DNA from: RYN-122 sp963761655
GTDB taxonomy: Bacteria; Actinomycetota; Actinomycetes; Mycobacteriales; SCTD01
DNA length: 64,000 bases
Assembly (NCBI GenBank): GCA_963761655.1
Contig: CAVXHI010000002.1
Coordinates: 124,001-188,000 of the forward strand
Direction: 5' to 3'
In this document: positions 30,519 through 37,327 of the stretch, piece after piece
Numbering within the stretch: the first letter of the stretch is position 1
How the letters are laid out: each line of letters begins with the position of its first letter
The notes under the pieces: generated by a model
Database searches by the model: none
What the model saw: only the letters and a program-made list of their open reading frames with translations
Told to the model about the DNA's origin: nothing
Made by a program: the position numbers and the translations under genes

Positions 30519-31267
30519 TGCTCGTCGACGTCCTCACCCTGTTCCCGGAGTACCTGGCGCCGCTGGACCTCTCGCTCGTCGGCAAGGCCCGGGCCGCCGG
30601 GGTCCTCGAGGTCCACACCACCGACCCGCGCGCCTTCACCTCCGACGTGCACCGCACGGTCGACGACAGCCCCTACGGCGGCGGCCCGGGCATGGTCATG
30701 AAGCCCGAGCCGTGGGGCCGGGCGCTCGACAGCGTGCTGGAGCGGGGCGGGCCCGCCGAGGCCCCCGTGCTCGTCGTCCCGACCCCGGCCGGCCGGCCGT
30801 TCACGCAGGCGCTGGCGCAGGAGCTCGCCGCCGAGCCCTGGCTGGCCTTCGCCTGCGGCCGGTACGAGGGCATCGACAGCCGGGTCGTCGACGACGCCGG
30901 ACGCCGGCTGCGGGTGCTCGAGGTCAGCCTCGGCGACTACGTGCTGGCCGGGGGAGAGGTCGCCGTCCTCGTCGTCGTCGAGGCCGTCGCGCGGCTGCTG
31001 CCAGGGGTGCTGGGCAACCGGCAGTCGCACGAGCAGGACTCCTTCAGCGACGGCCTGCTCGAGGGGCCGTCGTACACGCGACCGCCCGTGTGGCGCGACC
31101 TCGAGGTGCCGCCCGTGCTGCTGTCCGGCGACCACGCCGCGATCGCCCGGTGGCGCCGGGAGGAGTCGCTGCGACGCACGGCCCGCCTGCGGCCCGAGCT
31201 GCTCGGCCGGGTCGCCCTGTCGCCCGCGGACGAGCTCGTGCTCCGCGACGCCGGTGTGGCAGAGTAG
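30518..31267 (+). CDS. trmD: tRNA (guanine37-N1)-methyltransferase TrmD
   Basis: A 249-residue SPOUT methyltransferase that makes m1G37 in tRNAs and prevents +1 frameshifting. N-terminal DVLTLFPEYLAPLDLSLVGK and DSPYGGGPGMVMKPEPW are diagnostic. The trefoil-knot SAM site is in CGRYEGIDSRV and SLGDYVLAGGEVAVLVVVEA. The GTG overlaps the rimM stop. Its C-terminal domain (RPPVWRDLEVPPVLLSGDHA) is complete. Confidence 0.97.
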   Translation: MLVDVLTLFPEYLAPLDLSLVGKARAAGVLEVHTTDPRAFTSDVHRTVDDSPYGGGPGMVMKPEPWGRALDSVLERGGPAEAPVLVVPTPAGRPFTQALAQELAAEPWLAFACGRYEGIDSRVVDDAGRRLRVLEVSLGDYVLAGGEVAVLVVVEAVARLLPGVLGNRQSHEQDSFSDGLLEGPSYTRPPVWRDLEVPPVLLSGDHAAIARWRREESLRRTARLRPELLGRVALSPADELVLRDAGVAE

Positions 31268-31376
31268 AGGGCTGCCGGAGCGCTGCGGCACTGACGCGCG
31301 CCCGCCTGACACGTTCGACTGCAAGGTCCAGTGATGACGTACACCGCGTGCTCGCACGCCCGACGGACGGTCCCAG

Positions 31377-31790
31377 ATGCACATCCTCGACGAGCTCGAC
31401 GCCGCACAGCTGCGCACGGACGTCCCCGAGTTCCGCCCCGGTGACACGCTGGACGTCGGCGTCCGCGTCGTCGAGGGCAACCGCTCCCGCGTGCAGCGCT
31501 TCCAGGGCGTGGTCATCCGCCGCTCCGGCGGTGGCGCCCGCGAGACCTTCACGATCCGCAAGGTCAGCTTCGGCGTCGGCGTCGAGCGCACGTTCCCGGT
31601 GCACACGCCCGTGATCGAGGAGATCAAGGTCGTGACCCGCGGTGACGTCCGCCGCGCGAAGCTGTACTACCTGCGCGAGCTGCGCGGCAAGAAGGCCAAG
31701 ATCAAGGAGAAGCGCGACACGACGCAGGTCAAGACCAAGGGCGAGGCCCAGCGCGCTCCCCGGGCCGCGGCCGACGCGCCGAGCGCCTAG
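31377..31790 (+). CDS. rplS: 50S ribosomal protein L19
   Basis: A 137-residue L19 at the 30S-50S interface. The core EFRPGDTLDVGVRVVEGNRSR, FQGVVIRRSGGGARETFTIR and KVSFGVGVERTFPVHTP matches the family. A short Lys- then Ala-rich tail follows (KIKEKRDTTQVKTKGEAQRA). The ATG at 31377 gives MHILDELDAAQLRTD. About 110 bases separate it from trmD, possibly holding its own promoter; a strong terminator comes 10 bases after the stop. Confidence 0.97.
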   Translation: MHILDELDAAQLRTDVPEFRPGDTLDVGVRVVEGNRSRVQRFQGVVIRRSGGGARETFTIRKVSFGVGVERTFPVHTPVIEEIKVVTRGDVRRAKLYYLRELRGKKAKIKEKRDTTQVKTKGEAQRAPRAAADAPSA

Positions 31791-31800
31791 CAGTCCGTCC

Positions 31801-31832
31801 GGCGGGCGTCTCCCCTCGGGGAGGCGCCCGCC
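31801..31832 (+). terminator. Strong hairpin terminator after rplS
   Basis: A 14-bp stem (31801-31814 with 31819-31832, one G-T wobble) around CTCG, closing the rpsP-rplS ribosomal block. Confidence 0.85.
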
Positions 31833-31834
31833 GT

Positions 31835-31871
31835 CTGCTGTCCCGGCTCTGCTGTCCCCGCCTGCTGTCCC
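31835..31871. repeat. Three direct repeats of CTGCTGTCCC before lepB
   Basis: Exact 10-mers at 31835, 31849 and 31862, spaced 14 and 13 bases. They end 25 bases before the lepB -10-like hexamer, so they border the expected -35 region and could be regulator sites. Confidence 0.55.
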
Positions 31872-31896
31872 GGCACCAACGCCCCCTCCTCCCCGT

Positions 31897-31902
31897 TAGG
31901 CT
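31897..31902 (+). promoter_or_regulatory. -10-like hexamer TAGGCT, leaderless start of lepB
   Basis: TAGGCT ends 7 nt before the ATG at 31910 and 4 nt before a GTG at 31907. The usual 6-8 nt distance to the transcription start favours the ATG. There is no Shine-Dalgarno. Confidence 0.5.
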
Positions 31903-31909
31903 GCCCGTG

Positions 31910-32776
31910 ATGAGCGACGACGACCGCCCCGGCGCCACCCTCGAGGCCGAGCCGCCGGCGACGCCGCCGCGCCGCAACCGCTCGTTCTTCCGCGAGCTGC
32001 CGTTCCTCGTCGTCGTCGCGTTCGTGCTGGCCCTGCTCATCAAGGCCTTCCTCGTGCAGGCCTTCTACATCCCGTCCGGCTCGATGATGAACACCCTGCA
32101 GATCGACGACCGGGTGCTCGTCAACAAGCTCGTCTACCGCGCCCGCGACGTGCACCGCGGCGAGGTCATCGTCTTCAAGGGGCCCGAGGGCTGGGCCCCG
32201 GAGTACACGCCGCCGGCCCCCGCGCAGGGCGTCGAGCGGTTCACGCGGTTCGTCAGCGGCCTCGTGGTCGGGGTGCCGGGCGAGAAGGACTTCATCAAGC
32301 GCGTCATCGCGCTGCCGGGCGACCGGGTGGCGTGCTGCGCCGACGGCAAGGTCACGGTGACGCCCAGGGGCACGACCACGCCGGTGTCGCTGGCCGAGCC
32401 CTACACGTTCTCCGACCCCGGCTCGCTCCCCACGGCGTTCTGCGCCGCGGGCGACAACGAGCAGGCCTGCCCCGCCGGCAGCCCCGGCGTGCTCGTGCCC
32501 GAGGGTCGGCTGTGGGTCATGGGCGACCACCGCGACATGTCCAGCGACTCGCGGTTCCACCGCCAGTTCAACGACGGCACGATCCCCGTCGACGACGTCA
32601 TCGGGCGCGCCTTCGTCATCGTCTGGCCGGTCGGCCGGGCCACGGTGCTCTCGGTCCCCGGCACGTTCCAGCAGCGGGCCCTCGGCCTCGCCGCGCAGGG
32701 CGCACCGCTCGCGGCCGGCCTCGCGCTGGCCCTGCCGGTGACGGCGCTCCGCCGTCGTCGGCGTGCCCGCCGCTGA
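31910..32776 (+). CDS. lepB: Signal peptidase I
   Basis: A 288-residue S26 signal peptidase that cleaves Sec/Tat signal peptides outside the membrane. A polar N-terminus, a TM helix (LPFLVVVAFVLALLIKAFLV, about 30-49), catalytic Ser58 in PSGSMMNTL, the general-base Lys (about 130) in FIKRVIALPGD and the box-E MGDHRDMSSDSR are all present. A second hydrophobic stretch near the C-terminus (about 255-280) ends in an Arg cluster, as in other actinobacterial forms. Its stop overlaps the apparent CTG start of the Nudix gene. Confidence 0.95.
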   Translation: MSDDDRPGATLEAEPPATPPRRNRSFFRELPFLVVVAFVLALLIKAFLVQAFYIPSGSMMNTLQIDDRVLVNKLVYRARDVHRGEVIVFKGPEGWAPEYTPPAPAQGVERFTRFVSGLVVGVPGEKDFIKRVIALPGDRVACCADGKVTVTPRGTTTPVSLAEPYTFSDPGSLPTAFCAAGDNEQACPAGSPGVLVPEGRLWVMGDHRDMSSDSRFHRQFNDGTIPVDDVIGRAFVIVWPVGRATVLSVPGTFQQRALGLAAQGAPLAAGLALALPVTALRRRRRARR

Positions 32777-33255
32777 GGACCTCCGCGAAGCTCTTCCTGC
32801 TCGACCCGGGAGGACGGCTGCTGCTGCTCGACTGCACCGACCCCGCCCGTCCCGGCACGCGCTGGCAGGAGCTCCCCGGCGGGGGCGTCGAGCCGGGTGA
32901 GGACGCCGTGACGGCCACCGTCCGGGAGGTCCTCGAGGAGACCGGACTGGTCGTCGACCCGGCGCTGGTCGGGCCGCTGCAGTGGACCCAGACGGCGTCG
33001 TTCCTGTGGCTGGGGGAGCTGCGGGTGCAGCACCACGAGGGGCGGCTGGCCCGGCTGCCGCGCGTCCCCGAGCTCGTGCCCACGCAGCTCACCGAGCACG
33101 AGGTCGGCACCGTCCTGGGGCAGCGGTGGTGGTCCCCGGACGAGCTGGACGCGCACGAGGGCCGGTTCTTCCCGCGGCACGTCCCCGCGCTGCTGCGGCG
33201 GCTGCTCGCCGGTGAGCGGGTCGACGAGCCGTTCGACGCCTGGGACGGCGCCTAG
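32773..33255 (+). CDS. Nudix hydrolase (first of two)
   Basis: A 160-residue Nudix domain. The Nudix box GGVEPGEDAVTATVREVLEE continuing TGL fits GX5EX7REUXEEXGU and binds the Mg ions that hydrolyse nucleoside-diphosphate-linked substrates. No ATG, GTG or TTG lies in frame between the lepB stop and the domain. The start must be CTG at 32773, overlapping TGA, which gives LRTSAKLFLLDPGGRLLLLD, the normal Nudix first strand. The substrate is not predictable. It is inserted with a second Nudix gene between lepB and rnhB, which are usually adjacent. Confidence 0.85.
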   Translation: MRTSAKLFLLDPGGRLLLLDCTDPARPGTRWQELPGGGVEPGEDAVTATVREVLEETGLVVDPALVGPLQWTQTASFLWLGELRVQHHEGRLARLPRVPELVPTQLTEHEVGTVLGQRWWSPDELDAHEGRFFPRHVPALLRRLLAGERVDEPFDAWDGA

Positions 33256-33258
33256 CCT
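33253..33258 (+). promoter_or_regulatory. -10-like hexamer TAGCCT overlapping the Nudix-1 stop
   Basis: TAGCCT shares its TAG with the stop codon of the first Nudix gene and lies 7 nt before the ATG of the second; no Shine-Dalgarno is seen. Confidence 0.4.
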
Positions 33259-33265
33259 CTCCGGC

Positions 33266-33757
33266 ATGGCTCTGCCGCTGGACGCCGTCGGCGCCGCGCC
33301 GAAGGACCGCCGGGCCGCCCGGGTGCTGCTCCTGGACGCGCAGGACCGGGTCCTGCTGTTCCTCGGCCAGGACCCCGGCCAGCCCGGGCGCGGCACCTGG
33401 TGGATCACGCCGGGCGGCGGCCTGGACCCGGGGGAGTCCCCGGCGCAGGGCGCTGCCCGCGAGCTGCGCGAGGAGACCGGGCTGGACCTGCCGGCCGCCG
33501 CGCTGGGGGAGCCCGTCCACGCCCGGACGGCCGAGTTCGTCTTCGACGGGCAGGCCTACCGGCAGAGCGAGCAGTTCTTCCTGGTCCGGGTCCAGCAGCA
33601 CGACGTCGACACCTCCGGGTTCACCGCGCTCGAGGTCGCGTCCGTGCTGGAGCACCGCTGGTGGACCGCGGCCGAGCTCGCCACGACGTCGGAGGCCGTG
33701 TTCCCCGCGGACCTGCACGAGGTCCTGGCCCGCTCCGCCGGCGGCGCCTGGTGCTGA
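33266..33757 (+). CDS. Nudix hydrolase (second of two)
   Basis: A 163-residue Nudix protein. The Nudix box is GGGLDPGESPAQGAARELRE continuing ETGL (about residues 50-73). The layout matches the first Nudix protein (WxTPGGG, HRWWTAAEL versus QRWWSPDEL), suggesting an old duplication, though overall identity looks low. The ATG at 33266 has a leaderless-type promoter. Its stop overlaps the rnhB ATG (TGATG). Likely a house-cleaning hydrolase of damaged or excess nucleotides; substrate unknown. Confidence 0.86.
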   Translation: MALPLDAVGAAPKDRRAARVLLLDAQDRVLLFLGQDPGQPGRGTWWITPGGGLDPGESPAQGAARELREETGLDLPAAALGEPVHARTAEFVFDGQAYRQSEQFFLVRVQQHDVDTSGFTALEVASVLEHRWWTAAELATTSEAVFPADLHEVLARSAGGAWC

Positions 33758-34431
33758 TGCGGGCGACCCGTCCGGTCGTGCGCGCCGAGAACGGGCTGTG
33801 GGCCTTCGAGCGCGTGCTGCAGCGGTGCGGGTTCGAGATCGTCGCGGGGACCGACGAGGCCGGGCGGGGGGCCTGCGCCGGGCCGCTCGTCGTCGCGGCC
33901 GTCGTCCTGCCGCAGGGGCGACGGGGGGAGGTCCCGGGGCTGGCGGACTCCAAGCTGCTCACCCCCCGGGCCCGCGAGGCGGCGTACGAGCAGGTGCTGC
34001 GCCGGGCCGCTGCCTGGTCGGTGGTCGTCGTGCCGCCGCAGGAGGTCGACCGCTGCGGGCTGCACGTCATGAACGTGCGCGCCATGCGGCAGGCCGTCGG
34101 GCGGCTCGACCCGTGCCCGTCGTACGTCCTCACCGACGGCTTCCCCGTCGCCGGCCTGCCTGCCCCGGCCCTCGCCGTGTGGAAGGGGGACCGGGTGGCG
34201 GCCTGCGTCGCGGCGGCGTCCGTCGTCGCCAAGGTGACCCGGGACCGGATCATGACGGACCTGCACGCGCGCTACCCGCAGTACGGGTTCGACGTCCACA
34301 AGGGCTACAGCACCGCGGACCACACGGCGGCGATGGCCGCCCACGGACCCTGCCCGGAGCACCGGTTCAGCTACGTGAACGTCCGGGGCGCCGTCAGGCA
34401 GACTGGGCCGATGGAGGCGGTGTCGGCATGA
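33757..34431 (+). CDS. rnhB: Ribonuclease HII
   Basis: A 224-residue RNase HII that removes single ribonucleotides and RNA primers from DNA. GTDEAGRGACAGPLVVAAVV (31-50) has the catalytic Asp33-Glu34; the later acidic residue is in YVLTDGFPV, and the family segment AASVVAKVTRDRIM is intact. It starts at the ATG overlapping the upstream stop, and the stop overlaps the DUF2469 gene (ATGA). The rnhB-DUF2469 pairing is an actinobacterial hallmark. Confidence 0.96.
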   Translation: MRATRPVVRAENGLWAFERVLQRCGFEIVAGTDEAGRGACAGPLVVAAVVLPQGRRGEVPGLADSKLLTPRAREAAYEQVLRRAAAWSVVVVPPQEVDRCGLHVMNVRAMRQAVGRLDPCPSYVLTDGFPVAGLPAPALAVWKGDRVAACVAAASVVAKVTRDRIMTDLHARYPQYGFDVHKGYSTADHTAAMAAHGPCPEHRFSYVNVRGAVRQTGPMEAVSA

Positions 34432-34736
34432 GCGCAGAAGACCTCGAGAAGTACGAGACCGAGATGGAGCTCCAGCTCTACCGGGAGTACCGCGACATCG
34501 TCCGGCAGTTCGACTACGTCGTCGAGACCGAGCGGCGCTTCTACCTCGCCAACGCCGTCGACGTGCAGCCCCGCACCGCCGACGGCGAGGTCTGGTTCGA
34601 GCTCAGCCTCACCGACGCCTGGGTCTGGGACATGTACCGGCCGGCCCGCTTCGTGAAGAGCGTCCGGGTGCTGACCTTCAAGGACGTCAACGTCGAGAAG
34701 CTCGAGAAGCCCGACCTGGACCTGCCGAGTCGCTGA
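34428..34736 (+). CDS. DUF2469 family protein
   Basis: A 102-residue acidic protein conserved across actinomycetes immediately after rnhB (mycobacterial Rv2901c type). It starts MSAEDLEKYETEMELQLYRE and has the invariant-looking FYLANAVDVQPR and VWDMYRPARFVKSVRVLTFKDVNVEKL (quoted here only as landmarks, positions about 44-55 and 67-93). No enzymatic motif or membrane helix. Function unknown. Translationally coupled to rnhB. Confidence 0.92.
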   Translation: MSAEDLEKYETEMELQLYREYRDIVRQFDYVVETERRFYLANAVDVQPRTADGEVWFELSLTDAWVWDMYRPARFVKSVRVLTFKDVNVEKLEKPDLDLPSR

Positions 34737-34761
34737 CGCGCCGCGGGGGTACGCGCACGTC

Positions 34762-35415
34762 ATGACCCACGACGACGTCCCCTCCGGCGACGAGCCGGGT
34801 GCCTCGACCACCCCGTACGACGACGGCAAGGGCACGATCGGGCTGCAGGACCGCCTCGGCGGCGCCGCACCCGACACCAACCAGGGCAAGACCGAGCCGA
34901 TGCCCCCGACGCCCGGGCACGCCGACCCGGTCGGGACCGCTCCGCACACCGACCCCCCGCAGGTCCCCGAGCTGGGCGACATGAGCGCGGGCATGGCCGG
35001 TGCGCAGGTGGCGAGCCCGACGGTGCTGTCCACGCTCCAGGTCGCCCCGGGCGAGACCCTGAGCAGCCCGGACGGGCCGCGGTCCTCCGGCACGGTGCCC
35101 GCTGAGGACCGCCCGCGCGTGGGGACGTCGGCGAGCACGGGCTCGGGGAGCGGTCCTGGGATGCCGGAGTCGCAGACCACGGGCACGGCACGTCGGGCGC
35201 CCGGGCAGCAGGGCGAGGTCCCGGACGGCGAGAGCGTCGAGAGCGACACGGCCGCGGGCGCGGCCCGGATGGCGCCGGGCGGCGGGCCGGACCAGACGCC
35301 GCCCGCGCAGTCCTCCCCCGGCGACTCGCAGGGCGTGAACGTGCCGCACGAGCAGCCGATGGAGGGGACGTCGCAGGAGCAGGGCATCGTCCACGGGGTC
35401 AAGGACCCGGCCTGA
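34762..35415 (+). CDS. Intrinsically disordered acidic protein
   Basis: A 217-residue protein composed almost only of Pro, Gly, Ser, Thr, Ala, Asp, Glu and Gln, with no predicted helix, membrane span or domain. Codon usage (G/C third positions throughout) and the ATG with no competing frame of similar quality support a real gene on this strand. Landmarks are GTIGLQDRLGGAAPDTNQGK near the N-terminus and EQGIVHGVKDPA at the end. Function unknown; some actinomycete stress-related proteins have this composition. A hairpin terminator follows. Confidence 0.68.
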   Translation: MTHDDVPSGDEPGASTTPYDDGKGTIGLQDRLGGAAPDTNQGKTEPMPPTPGHADPVGTAPHTDPPQVPELGDMSAGMAGAQVASPTVLSTLQVAPGETLSSPDGPRSSGTVPAEDRPRVGTSASTGSGSGPGMPESQTTGTARRAPGQQGEVPDGESVESDTAAGAARMAPGGGPDQTPPAQSSPGDSQGVNVPHEQPMEGTSQEQGIVHGVKDPA

Positions 35416-35431
35416 CCCGGCAGCAAGGAGG

Positions 35432-35451
35432 ACCTGGCGCCGAGGCCAGGT
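35432..35451 (+). terminator. Hairpin after the disordered-protein gene
   Basis: ACCTGGC/GCCAGGT, a perfect 7-bp stem around GCCGAG, 17 bases after the stop. Confidence 0.6.
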
Positions 35452-35459
35452 AGCCCGTC

Positions 35460-35494
35460 CGGGTCCGTCGCCCTGGTCTCTTCGGGTCCGTCGC
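35460..35494. repeat. 12-bp direct repeat upstream of the M20 peptidase gene
   Basis: CGGGTCCGTCGC at 35460-35471 and again at 35483-35494, a 23-base period (about two helical turns), ending 25 bases before the GTG. Possibly an operator. Confidence 0.45.
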
Positions 35495-35519
35495 GGCGCG
35501 GGGACGCGCCTCGGGCCCC

Positions 35520-36851
35520 GTGCGTGCCGACAGTCCTCCCGTGACCGTCTCCGCCGACCTCTCCGGCCTGCTGCCCGCCCAGCGCACGTCCTCGCTGGCC
35601 CCCGCCGTCGCGGACGCGCTCGCCGCAGTCGCGGCCGCCCCGCTCGTCGGGCTCCTGCAGGACCTGCTCGCGGTCCCGTCGGTGACCGGCAGCGACGCCG
35701 AGAGCGAGGCCCAGCACGGTCTGGCCCGCAGGCTCAGCGGCATCGGCATGGACGTCGACCTGTGGTCGGTCGACCTGCCCGCCACGCTCGCCCACCCCGA
35801 CTTCCCCGGCCTGGAGGCCGACCGCACCGAGGCCTGGGGGCTGGTCGGCGCCTGGGGCGGCGACGACGGCCCGACCGTCGTCCTCAACGGGCACGTCGAC
35901 GTCGTCCCGCCGGGCGAGCAGGGCTGGACGGTGTCGCCCTGGTCCGGCGTGGTGCGCGACGGCAGCGTCCTCGGCCGCGGCGCCTGCGACATGAAGGCCG
36001 GCCTGGCCTGCCAGGTCGCGGCGGTGGGCGCCCTGCGCGCGGCCGGCGTGCAGCTGCGCGGCCGCGTGCTGCTCGAGAGCGTGGTCGGCGAGGAGGACGG
36101 GGGGCTCGGCACGTTCGCCACCCTGCAGCGCGGCTACCGCGGCGACCTCGCCGTGATCTGCGAACCGACGTCGGGCGCCCTGGTCCCGGCCAGCGCCGGC
36201 GCCCTGACCTTCCGGCTCACGGTGCCCGGCCGCTCCGTGCACGCCAGCGCCCGGCTCGAGGGCGTCGACGCCGTCGAGAAGTACCTGCTCGTGCACCAGG
36301 CGCTGCGCCGCCTCGAGGTGCGCCGCAACCGGGACGCGCACCCGCTGATGGCCCGCTACGCGCTGCCCTACCCCCTGTCGGTCGGCACCGTCCGGGCCGG
36401 GGACTGGGCCAGCAGCGTCCCGGACCGCCTCGTCGCGGAGGGCCGCCTCGGGGTCGCCCTGGGGGAGGACGTGGCCGCGGCGCGCCGGGACCTCGAGAGG
36501 GCGATCGCCGAGGTCAACGCCAGCGACCCCTGGCTCGTCGCGAACCCCGTCCTGGTGGAGTGGTGGGGCGGGCAGTTCGCGCCCGGGGCGGTCGAGGAGG
36601 ACTCCGCCGTCGCCCGGCTGGTCAGCGACACCCACACCCGCCTGCACGGCGCCCGTCCGCAGGTCTACGGCGCCCCGTACGGCAGCGACCAGCGCCTGCT
36701 CACCGGCCTCGGCGGTGTCCCCGCCGTGCACTACGGCCCCGGCGACGTGCGGCAGGCGCACGCCCCGGACGAGTCCGTGCCGGTGCAGGAGATGGTCGAC
36801 GTCACCCGGACGCTCGTGCTCCTCCTCGCCACCGCCTGCGGCGTCCGGTAG
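35520..36851 (+). CDS. M20 family metallopeptidase/deacylase (ArgE/DapE-like)
   Basis: A 443-residue dizinc hydrolase of the ArgE/DapE/ACY1 group. Motifs: GHVDVVPPGEQG (His near 124), LGRGACDMKAGLACQ (bridging Asp), VVGEEDGGLGTFA (catalytic Glu-Glu), a dimerisation insert, and a C-terminal His in AHAPDESVPVQEM. Family members cleave acyl groups from amino acids or small peptides; substrate (N-acetylornithine, succinyl-DAP or other) cannot be decided, and no arginine or lysine genes are adjacent. GTG start at 35520; a later GTG (about 35541, VTVSADLSGL) is possible. Confidence 0.88.
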   Translation: MRADSPPVTVSADLSGLLPAQRTSSLAPAVADALAAVAAAPLVGLLQDLLAVPSVTGSDAESEAQHGLARRLSGIGMDVDLWSVDLPATLAHPDFPGLEADRTEAWGLVGAWGGDDGPTVVLNGHVDVVPPGEQGWTVSPWSGVVRDGSVLGRGACDMKAGLACQVAAVGALRAAGVQLRGRVLLESVVGEEDGGLGTFATLQRGYRGDLAVICEPTSGALVPASAGALTFRLTVPGRSVHASARLEGVDAVEKYLLVHQALRRLEVRRNRDAHPLMARYALPYPLSVGTVRAGDWASSVPDRLVAEGRLGVALGEDVAAARRDLERAIAEVNASDPWLVANPVLVEWWGGQFAPGAVEEDSAVARLVSDTHTRLHGARPQVYGAPYGSDQRLLTGLGGVPAVHYGPGDVRQAHAPDESVPVQEMVDVTRTLVLLLATACGVR

Positions 36852-36958
36852 CACCTCCTCCCGACAGCGGCACCGCACCGCGCGGCCGTCCACAACCGCG
36901 CCCGGCGGCCTTCCCGCGCTCCTGCCCCCGGCCCACTCTCCGACCCGGAGGTGGTCAC

Positions 36959-37327
36959 GTGACCGAGGGAGACGGGCGCCAGGCGCTCGGGCGGTACGGG
37001 GAGCAGCTGGCGGTCGAGCACCTGGAGGCGGCCGGCCTGCAGGTGCTGGCCCGCAACTGGCGCTGCCGCGAGGGCGAGCTCGACGTCGTGTGCCGCTCCG
37101 GCCGCACGGTCGTGTTCGTGGAGGTCAAGACCCGCAGCGGCACCGGCTTCGGCGAGCCCGCCGAGGCGGTGACCCTGCGCAAGGCCCGGCGGATCCGGGT
37201 GCTGGCCCTGCGCTGGCTCGAGCAGCACCGTCCGCCCGACGCCGGGGACCTCCGGTTCGACGTCGTCTCGGTGGTGCGGCGCCGCGGGTACGCCCCGGTG
37301 CTGGTGCACCTGCAGGGAGCGTTCTGA
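36959..37327 (+). CDS. yraN: UPF0102 family endonuclease-like protein YraN
   Basis: A 122-residue protein with the restriction-endonuclease-like PD-(D/E)xK core: GRYGEQLAVEHLEAAGLQVL, then GELDVVCRSGRTVVFVEVKT, where Asp and E-x-K form the putative metal site. Function unproven; it is usually in the yraN-comM-dprA group, as here, hinting at DNA uptake or recombination. The GTG at 36959 follows CGGAGG. The stop overlaps the comM ATG (TGATG). Confidence 0.93.
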   Translation: MTEGDGRQALGRYGEQLAVEHLEAAGLQVLARNWRCREGELDVVCRSGRTVVFVEVKTRSGTGFGEPAEAVTLRKARRIRVLALRWLEQHRPPDAGDLRFDVVSVVRRRGYAPVLVHLQGAF

